DNA from: Bacteroidales bacterium
GTDB taxonomy: Bacteria > Bacteroidota > Bacteroidia > Bacteroidales > Tenuifilaceae
DNA: 64,000 bases
Assembly: GCA_003818205.1 (NCBI GenBank)
Contig: RPRQ01000015.1
Coordinates: 1-64,000 of the forward strand
Direction of reading: 5' to 3'
The notes under the pieces were generated by a model. That model saw only the letters and a list, made by a program, of their open reading frames with translations. It was not told the DNA's origin and searched no databases. This document shows, in pieces, positions 45,090 through 54,161 of this stretch. A program made the translations under genes and the position numbers. The first letter of the stretch is position 1, and each line of letters starts with the position of its first letter.

Positions 45090-46721
45090 ATGAAAGAACC
45101 TCTTGTCTCTTTAGTTAAAATGCTCTTGAATAAAAACAGCATCAAAATAAATACTGAAGAGTTGGACTTTCAGCTACGTTCGCATCCAACATATCCTAGT
45201 TTACATTCGGTAACAGGCGTACTTGATCATTTTTCAGTTAAGAATTATGCGCTCGAAGTCCCGAAAAATAAAGAGACATTGCAATTACTTCCAAATCACT
45301 TCTTAGCACTAATAAAAGACGATAAACATAATGGATTTGTATTGGCCTCTAAAATTGCCCAATCCATACACTTATCATATAATGATAACAAAAAGAAAAT
45401 CGTAACTGAGAATGAATTTATTGATTTTTGGTCGGGCATAATAGTAATTATTGAGAGTGACATTAAAGAAATTGGACCGCCGACAAAAAAACATAGATTC
45501 ACAAACAGAAATACGCTTATTACAACCCTTGCATTAATTTCGATTTACTTCATTTATCAAAATACAACATTCTCAATAATTCATTTTTTATTATCGCTAA
45601 CTGGTCTTGCTGTTTGTATCTTAATACTATATCATGACCTTGGAATTAAATCAAAAGCACTTGACAAATTCTGTACTGAGGGTAATAAAAAAATAAATTG
45701 TAATGATGTTCTAAGCTCAAAAGGAGCTAATCTTTTTGGATATCTAAAATTAAGCAATGCTGGCATAATATATTTTGTCTTCCAAATTGTCTCCTCTGTT
45801 ATATTGAAAAATAGCAGCAACAGCTATTCTCCATTAATAATAATTTCTCTCCTAGCAATCCCCTTTACATTTTTCTCTGTTTACTACCAATTCAAGATTG
45901 TAAAAAAGTTGTGCCCATTATGCCTAACTGTCGTTTCTATATTATGGCTACAAGCAATTGCAATATTTTTTAGCAATTATAACGAACTATCCCTGAGTGT
46001 AAATGCTATTTTAACAACATTTTTTTGTTTTATATTCTCATTTGCTTTATGGCAATTTATATCGCCCTTATTCAAAAAGGAACAAGAATTAAAAGCCCTG
46101 AGAATTAAACACTTTAAATTCAAACGTAGTTTCAATATCTTTCAAGCTCTATTAAATAGTAACAATAGAAAAGATACTCAAACAAGAATTCCTAACGAAA
46201 TTATTTTCAGAAATACAAAGGAAAAAGCAATTCTCGAAATAATTGTAATCACGAATCCTTTATGCGGCTTTTGCAAGGAAGCACATCTTTTGGTGGAAAA
46301 GATAATACCATTAAACGATAAGAGTATTAATACCATCATTCGTTTTAACGTAAATGATGATCCAAATTCCTTGGACTCAAAAATATCACTTCGATTATTA
46401 GAAATCTACAACCTTGATGGAGATGAGGCTTGCTTGGCGGCGATGCATGATATTTACAGCAATACTACACCAAATAAGTGGTTAGTAAAATGGGGCGAAC
46501 CCAGCAAACCAGAATACAAAACTACTCTCACTCAAGAAAAAGAATGGTGTAAACAGCAAAGCATCAACTTTACCCCAGAAATACTAGTTAATGGAAGATC
46601 ATTCCCTAAGGAATATGACAAAGTTGACCTATTAGGTTTCGTCGATGAGATGATTGAAGAAGAAACTGAAACAGCCAATACTAGAACACATGAACTTGAT
46701 TTGGTAAGTCAAAATAATTAA
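45090..46721 (+). CDS. C39-like / vitamin K epoxide reductase / thioredoxin fusion protein
   Basis: A 543-residue protein. Residues 1-122 look like a C39-peptidase-type domain, but the catalytic Cys is missing (the equivalent region reads HPTYPSLHSV). Residues about 140-325 are a multi-span VKOR domain with the loop pair C195/C204 and the active pair C275-P-L-C278. Residues about 365-525 are a thioredoxin-like domain with C392-G-F-C395. Such fusions form disulfides. The six-Cys peptide encoded 85 bases downstream is the obvious substrate; the degenerate C39 domain may bind its leader. Confidence 0.88.
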   Translation: MKEPLVSLVKMLLNKNSIKINTEELDFQLRSHPTYPSLHSVTGVLDHFSVKNYALEVPKNKETLQLLPNHFLALIKDDKHNGFVLASKIAQSIHLSYNDNKKKIVTENEFIDFWSGIIVIIESDIKEIGPPTKKHRFTNRNTLITTLALISIYFIYQNTTFSIIHFLLSLTGLAVCILILYHDLGIKSKALDKFCTEGNKKINCNDVLSSKGANLFGYLKLSNAGIIYFVFQIVSSVILKNSSNSYSPLIIISLLAIPFTFFSVYYQFKIVKKLCPLCLTVVSILWLQAIAIFFSNYNELSLSVNAILTTFFCFIFSFALWQFISPLFKKEQELKALRIKHFKFKRSFNIFQALLNSNNRKDTQTRIPNEIIFRNTKEKAILEIIVITNPLCGFCKEAHLLVEKIIPLNDKSINTIIRFNVNDDPNSLDSKISLRLLEIYNLDGDEACLAAMHDIYSNTTPNKWLVKWGEPSKPEYKTTLTQEKEWCKQQSINFTPEILVNGRSFPKEYDKVDLLGFVDEMIEEETETANTRTHELDLVSQNN

Positions 46722-46775
46722 CCGTATTCTCTCGCGAGGAGTAGACATAATGCCTGAGTGTCTTTAAATGATCAG

Positions 46776-46789
46776 GTTATTTAAATAAC
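46776..46789. promoter_or_regulatory. 14-bp palindrome before six-Cys peptide gene
   Basis: GTTATTTAAATAAC is a perfect palindrome 17 bases before the peptide ATG. It could be an operator or a chance AT-rich palindrome. Confidence 0.3.
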
Positions 46790-46806
46790 TTAAAAATTAA
46801 TTTGTC

Positions 46807-46992
46807 ATGAAAAATTTAAAAGAACTAAAAGGAGTAAAGGTACTCAATAAGAAAGAGCAAAAATCAATTCTGGGAGGTTTAGCTTGTGTTACAAATGGTG
46901 GTGATCCTGAGTGCCCAGGTGGTACGTTTTGTTGCCATGAAGGTAATTGGGAAGGGATGTGTCGAGAAGAAGGTACTTCTTGCTATAGATAA
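46807..46992 (+). CDS. six-Cys double-Gly peptide, knottin-like pattern
   Basis: 61 residues. Leader of 24 residues (MKNLKELKGVKVLNKKEQKS then ILGG), a ComC-type double-Gly leader common in Bacteroidota. The core of 37 residues has Cys at core positions 3, 12, 18, 19, 28 and 35, spacing C-x8-C-x5-CC-x8-C-x6-C, the order typical of inhibitor cystine knots. It has only three Ser/Thr, so a lanthipeptide is unlikely. It lies between the disulfide-forming fusion and the C39 exporter and is followed by a strong terminator. Predicted to be a disulfide-rich secreted peptide; activity unknown. Confidence 0.85.
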   Translation: MKNLKELKGVKVLNKKEQKSILGGLACVTNGGDPECPGGTFCCHEGNWEGMCREEGTSCYR

Positions 46993-47017
46993 TCAATTCA
47001 CAAGCATTATCTAGTTT

Positions 47018-47061
47018 ACAAAGAAGTTATCAGGAAAGGATCTGATAACTTCTTTGTTTTT
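47018..47061 (+). terminator. strong rho-independent terminator after six-Cys peptide gene
   Basis: ACAAAGAAGTTATCAG, an 8-base loop and CTGATAACTTCTTTGT followed by TTTT: a 16-bp perfect stem. Confidence 0.9.
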
Positions 47062-47226
47062 CTCAATTCATTGCATTCAATTTTTAAGCCAATAACAAGA
47101 CACCTAAATTCTAGGTATCCTTAAATTATAGGCTACAACCCTATTTTTTACTTTTACGAATAAAATTATTCTAATAAATCTAACAAATTCAATTATCTTA
47201 GAACCAATTTTCAAAAAAAAATTATA

Positions 47227-49419
47227 ATGTCTTTCCCTCACTACCATCAACCCGATGCAATGGACTGCGGACCAACCTGTTTAAGGATTGTAGCTCGCTT
47301 TTATGGTAAACACTATAATTTACAAACCCTCAGGGAGCGATGCTACATCACCCGTGAGGGGGTTAGTATGCTTGGCATTAGCCGTGCAGCTGAAAGCATC
47401 GGTTTTCGGAGCATGGGGGTTAAGATCAGCTTTGACCAGCTGCTAACCGAAGCACCCCTACCAGCCATCGTTCACTGGAACCAAAGCCATTTCGTTGTCG
47501 TTTATAAAATTACGGGAAAGAAGGGAAAAGAAACGGTACATGTTTCCGACCCCGGTGGTGGGCTGGTCAGCTTTCCCCGTGATGAGTTTATCCGCTGTTG
47601 GGCATCAACGGTTGAGGATGGAGCAAAACAGGGTGTAGCCCTGCTACTCGAAACCACTCCAGACTTTTACGCTGCGCTCGACGAGAAACCGAATAAGAAG
47701 ACCTTCCGTTTCCTGTTCAGCTACCTCCGCCCCTTCCGCAAGCTGATTATTCAATTGCTACTCGGGTTAATCCTTGGCAGCTTGCTGCAGCTGGTGTTCC
47801 CATTCCTTACCCAAAGCTTAGTTGATAAGGGAATCGGTAATCGTAATATCGGTTTTATCTATCTTGTGCTAATAGCCCAGCTGGTATTAACGCTTAGCCG
47901 TGTATCGGTTGAATTTATCCGGGGTTGGATATTGCTGCACCTCGGAACACGTATCAATATATCGCTTATCTCCGATTTCCTGATTAAGCTAATGCGCTTA
48001 CCCATGGGCTTCTTCGACTCCAAAATGGTAGGCGACCTAATTCAACGTATTGGAGATAATAAGCGAATCGAGAGTTTTCTGACTAGCACAACGCTAAACG
48101 TGATGTTTTCGTTGGTCAACCTCGCTATTTTTGGGGCAGTACTACTTTTTTATAATATTACCATATTTTCAATCTTCCTTGTGGGTAGCACAATCTACGC
48201 CCTTTGGGTTTGGCTCTTTATGAAACGGCGCGAGGAGCTCGATCATCGTCGATTTGCTCAAATGGCAGCCAACCAGAGCAATGTCATCCAGCTAATCCAA
48301 GGGATGCAGGAGATTAAACTGAATGGTTGTGAACAACAAAAACGCTGGGAATGGGAGCGTATTCAGGCTAAACTCTTCAAGGTGAGCGTAAAAGGTTTAG
48401 CGCTAAGCCAATACCAGCAAAGCGGGGCAATACTAATCAACGAGGTTAAAAATATATTAATAACAGTAGTTGCAGCAAAGAGCGTGGTTGATGGGGATAT
48501 GACGCTAGGCATGATGCTTGCAGCACAGTATATTCTAGGGCAGCTGAATAGCCCCATTGAACAATTAATATCATTTTTCAACCTAACCCAGGATGCCAAG
48601 ATTAGCCTTGAGAGGCTAGGTGAGATACATCTTAGAAACGATGAGGAGGATCCCGAAAATTCAGGAATCAGCAATATCCCCGAAAACAAAAACATAGGTC
48701 TGTGCAATTTAGATTTCCGCTACGATGAGCCAGAATCAGACCTAGTTCTAAAAGATATCAACATTACCATTGAATCGGGTAAACAGACTGCTATTGTGGG
48801 CACATCCGGAAGCGGAAAAACTACTCTGGTTAAACTTTTACTTGGTTTTTATCCTCCAGTTAAGGGCGACATCCGAATTGGGGAGAGTAACCTTAACGCA
48901 TTTAGCATTAGCCGTTGGCGTGAACAATGCGGAGTGGTTATGCAGGACGGATTCATATTCTCCGATACCATTGCAAACAATATTGCTCCAGGTGTTGATA
49001 GGGTTGATAAACTTCGCCTGCTTAATGCCACAACGGTTGCAAACATTGCTGAATTTATTGATTCGCTTCCTCTTGGCTATAATACAAAAATTGGAAGTGA
49101 AGGCCATGGTTTGAGCCAAGGGCAAAAACAAAGAATTCTTATTGCTCGTGCCGTTTACAAAGATCCAAAGTTTATATTTTTAGATGAGGCAACAAACGCT
49201 TTAGATGCCAATAATGAGAAGGTAATTCTTGAGAATTTACAGGAGTTCTTCAAAGGTCGAACGGTAGTTGTCATTGCACATCGATTGAGCACTGTTAAAA
49301 ATGCAGATAAGATTATTGTGCTTGAGAAAGGTCGTGTTGTTGAGGAAGGAACACATAAAGAGCTAAGCGAGTTGAAGGGGGCGTATTATACATTAGTAAA
49401 GAATCAATTGGAACTATAA
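47227..49419 (+). CDS. peptidase-containing ABC exporter (C39, double-Gly leader)
   Basis: A 730-residue protein: N-terminal C39 peptidase with C14 (MDCGPTC), H88 and D108 as catalytic triad; a membrane domain of six segments (about 165-450); and an ATPase with Walker A GTSGSGKTT (525-533), signature LSQGQ (629-633) and Walker B FIFLDEA (649-655). It cleaves after Gly-Gly and exports the mature peptide. It is the only exporter in the island, so it probably handles all three precursors. The first two thirds look richer in GC than the surrounding genes. Confidence 0.93.
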   Translation: MSFPHYHQPDAMDCGPTCLRIVARFYGKHYNLQTLRERCYITREGVSMLGISRAAESIGFRSMGVKISFDQLLTEAPLPAIVHWNQSHFVVVYKITGKKGKETVHVSDPGGGLVSFPRDEFIRCWASTVEDGAKQGVALLLETTPDFYAALDEKPNKKTFRFLFSYLRPFRKLIIQLLLGLILGSLLQLVFPFLTQSLVDKGIGNRNIGFIYLVLIAQLVLTLSRVSVEFIRGWILLHLGTRINISLISDFLIKLMRLPMGFFDSKMVGDLIQRIGDNKRIESFLTSTTLNVMFSLVNLAIFGAVLLFYNITIFSIFLVGSTIYALWVWLFMKRREELDHRRFAQMAANQSNVIQLIQGMQEIKLNGCEQQKRWEWERIQAKLFKVSVKGLALSQYQQSGAILINEVKNILITVVAAKSVVDGDMTLGMMLAAQYILGQLNSPIEQLISFFNLTQDAKISLERLGEIHLRNDEEDPENSGISNIPENKNIGLCNLDFRYDEPESDLVLKDINITIESGKQTAIVGTSGSGKTTLVKLLLGFYPPVKGDIRIGESNLNAFSISRWREQCGVVMQDGFIFSDTIANNIAPGVDRVDKLRLLNATTVANIAEFIDSLPLGYNTKIGSEGHGLSQGQKQRILIARAVYKDPKFIFLDEATNALDANNEKVILENLQEFFKGRTVVVIAHRLSTVKNADKIIVLEKGRVVEEGTHKELSELKGAYYTLVKNQLEL

Positions 49420-49429
49420 GAGATAGAAC

Positions 49430-49859
49430 GCGGATGACGCAGATAAAACGAATAATCACAGATTGATATGACTGAATTATTACATAAAGAACTGTCGGAA
49501 AGGATTATTGGAGCATATTACAACGTCTATAATACTCTTGGGTATGGTTTTCTTGAAAAAGTCTATAATGCTTTTGCAGTTGAACTTAAATCTTTAGGTA
49601 TTAATTTTCAAACCCAAAAACCAATTGAAGTTTACTACAAATCCGAAAAGGTTGGTAATTATGTTGCTGACATTATAGTAGAAGATATAATTATTATTGA
49701 GTTAAAAGGAATCTTTGTCCTGAGCATGAATACCAACTACTAAACTATCTTAAAGCTACAAATATTGAAGTTGGTTTTTTGTTTAATTTTGGGAAAAAAC
49801 CACAGTTTAAAAGATTAGTATTTGATAACAATAGAAAGAATCTGCGATTATCCGCATAA
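49430..49859 (+). pseudogene. frameshifted GxxExxY protein gene with flanking repeats
   Basis: From the ATG at 49468 the frame reads a GxxExxY-family protein (GYGFLEKVYNAFAVEL, then a nuclease-like VADIIVEDIIIIELK) but ends early at 49743. The C-terminal part continues in another frame, EHEYQLLNYLKATNIEVGFLF.., to a stop at 49857. A small frameshifting deletion near 49725 explains this. CGCGGATGACGCAGAT upstream and TCCGCATAAATCTGTGTCATC downstream are inverted repeat edges, so the gene sits in a repeat-bounded cassette between the exporter and HlyD genes. Confidence 0.78.
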
Positions 49860-49885
49860 ATCTGTGTCATCTGAGTTCAAATAAT

Positions 49886-51205
49886 ATGGAAATAAAAGAT
49901 AAAGCATCAAAAATCAACCTCCGTTCAGAGGAGATAACCGAAATACTAGGAGTCCCACCAAAATGGATTCTTCGGTGGGGGATTACCGTTATTTTTGTTG
50001 TGATTGCAACAATATTTTTTGGTAGCGCATTTTTCAAATACCCTGATATTGTTATTGCACCCGCTACTATTACAAGCGAAAATCCGCCTTCAGTAATAAT
50101 CTCTAAAGCAAACGGAAAAATAACAGATATCTTTTTTACAGATGGTCAGCTTGTTAGTAGAGGGGACACCATTGCTGTAATCGAAAACCCTGCCAAACTT
50201 AAAGATATTTTAACCCTATCGAGAATAGTTCAAAAATTTAATCCACAGCAAAAAACAACCGATTCAATCGTTGGCAGTAAGAATCTCGACAATTTAAACT
50301 TAGGTGACATACAAAACCCATTTAACTCCTTTTCAAAAGCATATGCTGAACATCAACTATTTCAGAAACAGGATTACCATAAACAAAAAATAAGAGCCAT
50401 TGAATCGGAAATTAAGCAGTACAATCAGTACTATAACCAACTATGTACCCAAAGAAATCTTACCATTAAAGACCTTGAGCTAACCCAAAAGCAGTTTACC
50501 CGAGATTCTCAGCTCTTTAAATCGGGCGTAATCCCTGCACTTGAGTACGAACGTTCACAGGCTACAATACTCTCAAAACGTCAAGCATTGGAAAATGCTA
50601 AGTTGAATCTATCTAGCACTACAATAACCATCGAGAAATTAAGACAAAACATTCTCGACACCAAGCTCGAACAAGAAAGCCAATGCAAAAAATTGACTGA
50701 AGATTTAGTGAACAACTTTAACCAGCTAGTGAGCACGCTTTCAGCATGGGAGAAAACCTACCTGTTAATTGCACCATCATCAGGGAAATTAACCTACATG
50801 AATGTTTGGAGTAATCTTCAGGAAGTTAAATCGGGCGATCGGCTTTTCACCATAAACCCTGAAAAACGGGGTAAGGTTTTCGCTCAGCTAACACTGCCAT
50901 TCGAAGGAGCAGGTAAAGTAAAACCTGAGCAACACGTTAATATTAAACTCGACGGATACCCCTACATGGAATTTGGGATGGTAGAAGGAACTATTGAATC
51001 GATATCTAGCGGTTCGATGGAAAATGGTTATCCTGCCATTGTATCATTACACAATGGCGCCACAACTGGCTATGGGGAAAATTTATCATTAGATCGTGAT
51101 CTAACAGGAATAGCCGAAATAACCACCGAAGACATGACCCTACTAAAACGATTGCTAAATCCGCTAAAGCATATTTTCAAAAATAGGGTTGAACGACATA
51201 AGTAG
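49886..51205 (+). CDS. HlyD-family periplasmic adaptor
   Basis: A 439-residue membrane fusion protein: one membrane segment (about residues 29-50), a biotinyl/lipoyl-like half (KANGKITDIFFTDGQLVSRGD), a coiled-coil hairpin (about 150-270) and a beta-barrel part (QHVNIKLDGYPYMEFG). It links the C39 ABC exporter to an outer membrane channel. No TolC-like gene is in the island, so a channel from elsewhere in the genome must be used. Confidence 0.9.
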   Translation: MEIKDKASKINLRSEEITEILGVPPKWILRWGITVIFVVIATIFFGSAFFKYPDIVIAPATITSENPPSVIISKANGKITDIFFTDGQLVSRGDTIAVIENPAKLKDILTLSRIVQKFNPQQKTTDSIVGSKNLDNLNLGDIQNPFNSFSKAYAEHQLFQKQDYHKQKIRAIESEIKQYNQYYNQLCTQRNLTIKDLELTQKQFTRDSQLFKSGVIPALEYERSQATILSKRQALENAKLNLSSTTITIEKLRQNILDTKLEQESQCKKLTEDLVNNFNQLVSTLSAWEKTYLLIAPSSGKLTYMNVWSNLQEVKSGDRLFTINPEKRGKVFAQLTLPFEGAGKVKPEQHVNIKLDGYPYMEFGMVEGTIESISSGSMENGYPAIVSLHNGATTGYGENLSLDRDLTGIAEITTEDMTLLKRLLNPLKHIFKNRVERHK

Positions 51206-51405
51206 TTCACGCATCATAACTGCCTTGTTTTTAATACACCTAGGCAATTTGCCATAATCTTGAGTAACCCTCAATAACGTTGACAAACTATATTTATCCC
51301 ATTTTGTCAGTTATAAATCCATGGCACGATATTTATCGTATCAGGTATCGGCTATACACAAACCAAAAACGATGATTTTGAGTAGCGGCGAAATAAAGCT
51401 AAGGC

Positions 51406-51435
51406 TTTACATAAATCAAAAATTAGCTACCTTTG
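51406..51435 (+). promoter_or_regulatory. candidate promoter of rsfS
   Basis: TTTA (51406-51409), 18 bases, then TACCTTTG (51428-51435), 24 bases before the ATG. One mismatch and one base short against the Bacteroidota consensus. Confidence 0.45.
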
Positions 51436-51459
51436 CCAACAAAATGAATAAAATATTTA

Positions 51460-51888
51460 ATGGGTAAAAGACACGAAGCATCAAAAGTTGAACCTTTGGT
51501 TACCTGTATTGTTGATGCTATATTGGATAAAAAGGGGAAAGAGGTTACATCGCTTCAGATAGGAAAATTGCCCAATGCCGTTTGCGACTATTTCGTAATA
51601 TGTCATGCCGATTCCACCACTCAGGTTCACGCAATAGCCGAAAACATTGAGATTAAAATACACGAAGCCTTTGGCGAGAAGGTATGGAAATCGGCAGGGT
51701 ACGACAATTCAATTTGGGTTGTTCTCGATTATGTGAACGTAGCTGTTCATGTATTCCAAACCGAATGGAGAAACTTCTACAAAATTGAAGAGCTTTGGGC
51801 TGATGCGCCAATAAAAAAATATTCCGATGAGCCTGAACTCACTGTAAAGAAAACAGCAACAAGATCAAAAAAGGTAACTATTCAATAA
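51460..51888 (+). CDS. rsfS: ribosome silencing factor
   Basis: A 142-residue RsfS/Iojap protein (DYFVICHADSTTQVHAIAENI and WVVLDYVNVAVHVF). It binds L14 and blocks subunit joining under starvation. The C-terminal basic tail of about 20 residues is extra. It leads the rsfS-ftsH-DUF2007-cdsA-psd run. Confidence 0.93.
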   Translation: MGKRHEASKVEPLVTCIVDAILDKKGKEVTSLQIGKLPNAVCDYFVICHADSTTQVHAIAENIEIKIHEAFGEKVWKSAGYDNSIWVVLDYVNVAVHVFQTEWRNFYKIEELWADAPIKKYSDEPELTVKKTATRSKKVTIQ

Positions 51889-51922
51889 TATTTGTTAGAA
51901 ATAATTGTGACTACATAATACT

Positions 51923-53953
51923 ATGGCCGAAAAAGAAGTAAAACAAGATAAGAGCAAGGACAAGAACGACTCGATTTTTGGAGGCAATGCAAGTTCAAGC
52001 AAAACCCCTAAATTCAATGTCTATTGGGTTTACATTGTCATTATTGGAGCAATAATCCTTCTGAACTTTTACTACGGAGGACAAGGGCCTAAAGAGACTA
52101 ACTGGCAAGAGGTAAAAACTCAAATGCTTGCAAATGGCGATGTTGAGAAATTGAGAGTTGTAAAAAACAAGGGTAAGGTTGAAGTTTTCCTAAAACAATC
52201 AAGCCTTAGCAAGTATGCTGAAAAGTTAGGTAAGGGTGCGAGTTCTGTGCCAAAAACAGGACCTCACTTCTTTTTCACGATAGGCTCTCTTGAAAATTTC
52301 GAGAAACAATTCGAAGAGATTCAGACGAAATACCCCGAGGAGATTAAAATTAAGTACGAAGAGGAAACAAGTTTCTCTGACCTATTTGGGTGGCTTTTCT
52401 TCCCTTTGCTGCTCATTGGGGTTTGGATCTTTATTTTCCGCAGGATGAGCAAGGGTGGTGCTGGTGGACCAGGCAATATCTTTAACGTAGGGAAATCAAA
52501 GGCTCAGCTGTTTGACAAAGAAACCAACACCAAAACCGACTTCAAGGACGTTGCAGGCCTCGAAGAGGCAAAGGTTGAAGTGATGGAGATTGTTGATTTT
52601 CTCAAGAACTCAAAGAAATACACCGATCTCGGAGGTAAAATACCTAAAGGTGCGCTCCTTGTTGGCCCTCCGGGCACAGGTAAAACCCTACTGGCAAAAG
52701 CAGTGGCAGGCGAAGCAAATGTACCATTCTTCAGCATGTCGGGCTCCGATTTTGTTGAAATGTTTGTTGGCGTTGGCGCATCGCGCGTTCGCGACCTCTT
52801 CAAACAAGCAAAGGAGAAAGCACCCTGTATCATCTTCATCGATGAGATTGATGCCATTGGCCGTGCTAGAGGTAAAAATGCCAACTTTGGCGGTAACGAT
52901 GAGCGTGAGAACACGCTAAATCAACTCCTCACTGAGATGGATGGTTTTGGATCGAACCAAGGGGTAATAATCCTTGCAGCCACCAACCGTGCCGATATAC
53001 TCGACAGAGCACTACTCCGTGCAGGTCGTTTCGACAGGCAGATACACGTTGAACTCCCCGACAGCAAGGAACGGCTGGAGATATTTAAGGTTCATCTACG
53101 GCCCTTAAAACTCGAAGAGGGGCTTGATATCACATTCCTAGCAAAGCAAACGCCTGGATTTTCGGGTGCCGATATTGCAAACGTGTGTAACGAATCGGCG
53201 CTAATCGCTGCCCGTAAAAACAAGGTTACCGTTGAAAAACAGGATTTTCTAGATGCAATTGACAGGATTATCGGCGGGCTTGAGAAGAAGAACAAGATTA
53301 TCTCCTTGGATGAGAAGAAAACCATTGCCTACCATGAAGCTGGGCACGCAACAGTAAGCTGGCTGCTTGAGCATGCCAACCCACTACTAAAAGTCTCAAT
53401 TATCCCACGAGGACGCTCCTTAGGCGCTGCATGGTATCTCCCCGAGGAAAGGCAAATAACAACCACCGAGCAGCTATTCGATGAGATGTGCTCTGCCCTT
53501 GGGGGAAGAGCCTCCGAAGAGGTAACCTTCAACAGGATATCAACGGGTGCGCTAAACGATCTTGAAAAAGTTTCCAAGCAAGCTTACGCCATGATAGCCT
53601 ACTTCGGCATGGGAAAAACAACCGGAAACGTCAGCTTCTACGATTCATCGGGGCAATCGGAGTTCTCGTTCGGCAAACCCTACAGCGAGAAAACTGCCGA
53701 ATCGATCGATAAAGAGGTTAAGGAGCTAATTGACAAGGCTTACAATCACGCCAAAGCCGTTCTCACCGAGAACAAGGAGGGGTTAACAAAACTAGCAGAG
53801 CTGCTACTTGAGCGCGAAGTTATCTTTAGCGAAGACCTGGTTACCATATTTGGCCCTCGTAAATCGATTAGCCGTGAGGAGGAGTTTGAGAAGGAGATTC
53901 TTCAAGCACAAAAAGAACAGAACGGGAAAGCAGAGGAGTTAGAAACCAAATAG
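51923..53953 (+). CDS. ftsH: ATP-dependent zinc metalloprotease FtsH
   Basis: A 676-residue complete FtsH: two membrane segments (about 35-55 and 152-170) around a periplasmic domain, AAA+ with [10 protein letters not shown] and [11 protein letters not shown], and a peptidase with H471-E-A-G-H475. It degrades membrane and regulatory proteins. The acidic, Lys/Glu-rich ends are normal for the group. Confidence 0.97.
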   Translation: MAEKEVKQDKSKDKNDSIFGGNASSSKTPKFNVYWVYIVIIGAIILLNFYYGGQGPKETNWQEVKTQMLANGDVEKLRVVKNKGKVEVFLKQSSLSKYAEKLGKGASSVPKTGPHFFFTIGSLENFEKQFEEIQTKYPEEIKIKYEEETSFSDLFGWLFFPLLLIGVWIFIFRRMSKGGAGGPGNIFNVGKSKAQLFDKETNTKTDFKDVAGLEEAKVEVMEIVDFLKNSKKYTDLGGKIPKGALLVGPPGTGKTLLAKAVAGEANVPFFSMSGSDFVEMFVGVGASRVRDLFKQAKEKAPCIIFIDEIDAIGRARGKNANFGGNDERENTLNQLLTEMDGFGSNQGVIILAATNRADILDRALLRAGRFDRQIHVELPDSKERLEIFKVHLRPLKLEEGLDITFLAKQTPGFSGADIANVCNESALIAARKNKVTVEKQDFLDAIDRIIGGLEKKNKIISLDEKKTIAYHEAGHATVSWLLEHANPLLKVSIIPRGRSLGAAWYLPEERQITTTEQLFDEMCSALGGRASEEVTFNRISTGALNDLEKVSKQAYAMIAYFGMGKTTGNVSFYDSSGQSEFSFGKPYSEKTAESIDKEVKELIDKAYNHAKAVLTENKEGLTKLAELLLEREVIFSEDLVTIFGPRKSISREEEFEKEILQAQKEQNGKAEELETK

Positions 53954-53954
53954 C

Positions 53955-54161
53955 ATGGAAGATAACTGGGTATTGGTATTCTCTAGCGATAAACCATGGC
54001 AAGCAGAAATTGCCAAGCAGGTTTTATCCGATAACGGCATCGAAGCGGTTATAATAAACAAGCAGGATTCATCGTATCATTCGTTCGGAGATGCAGAGGT
54101 TTACGTGCCCAAGGAGAGCTTTGAAAAAAGTAAAGAAATCATAAATACCATTGAGCATTGA
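53955..54161 (+). CDS. DUF2007-family small protein
   Basis: A 68-residue protein with the typical DUF2007 opening (WVLVFSSDKPWQAEIAKQVLSDNGIEAV) and C-terminal VYVPKESFEKSKEII. It may be a signalling or trafficking-like small domain; function unknown. It begins one base after the ftsH stop and overlaps the cdsA start by 4 bases, so it is translationally coupled to both. Confidence 0.88.
   Translation: MEDNWVLVFSSDKPWQAEIAKQVLSDNGIEAVIINKQDSSYHSFGDAEVYVPKESFEKSKEIINTIEH

Noticed and set aside
46807-46992. Six-Cys peptide as a second lanthipeptide
   Set aside because: The core has only three Ser/Thr, the leader is of a different type, and a disulfide-forming enzyme is adjacent.
32313-51205. 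Island as an integrative element or prophage
   Set aside because: No integrase, tRNA attachment repeat, relaxase or structural phage genes are present at either edge.
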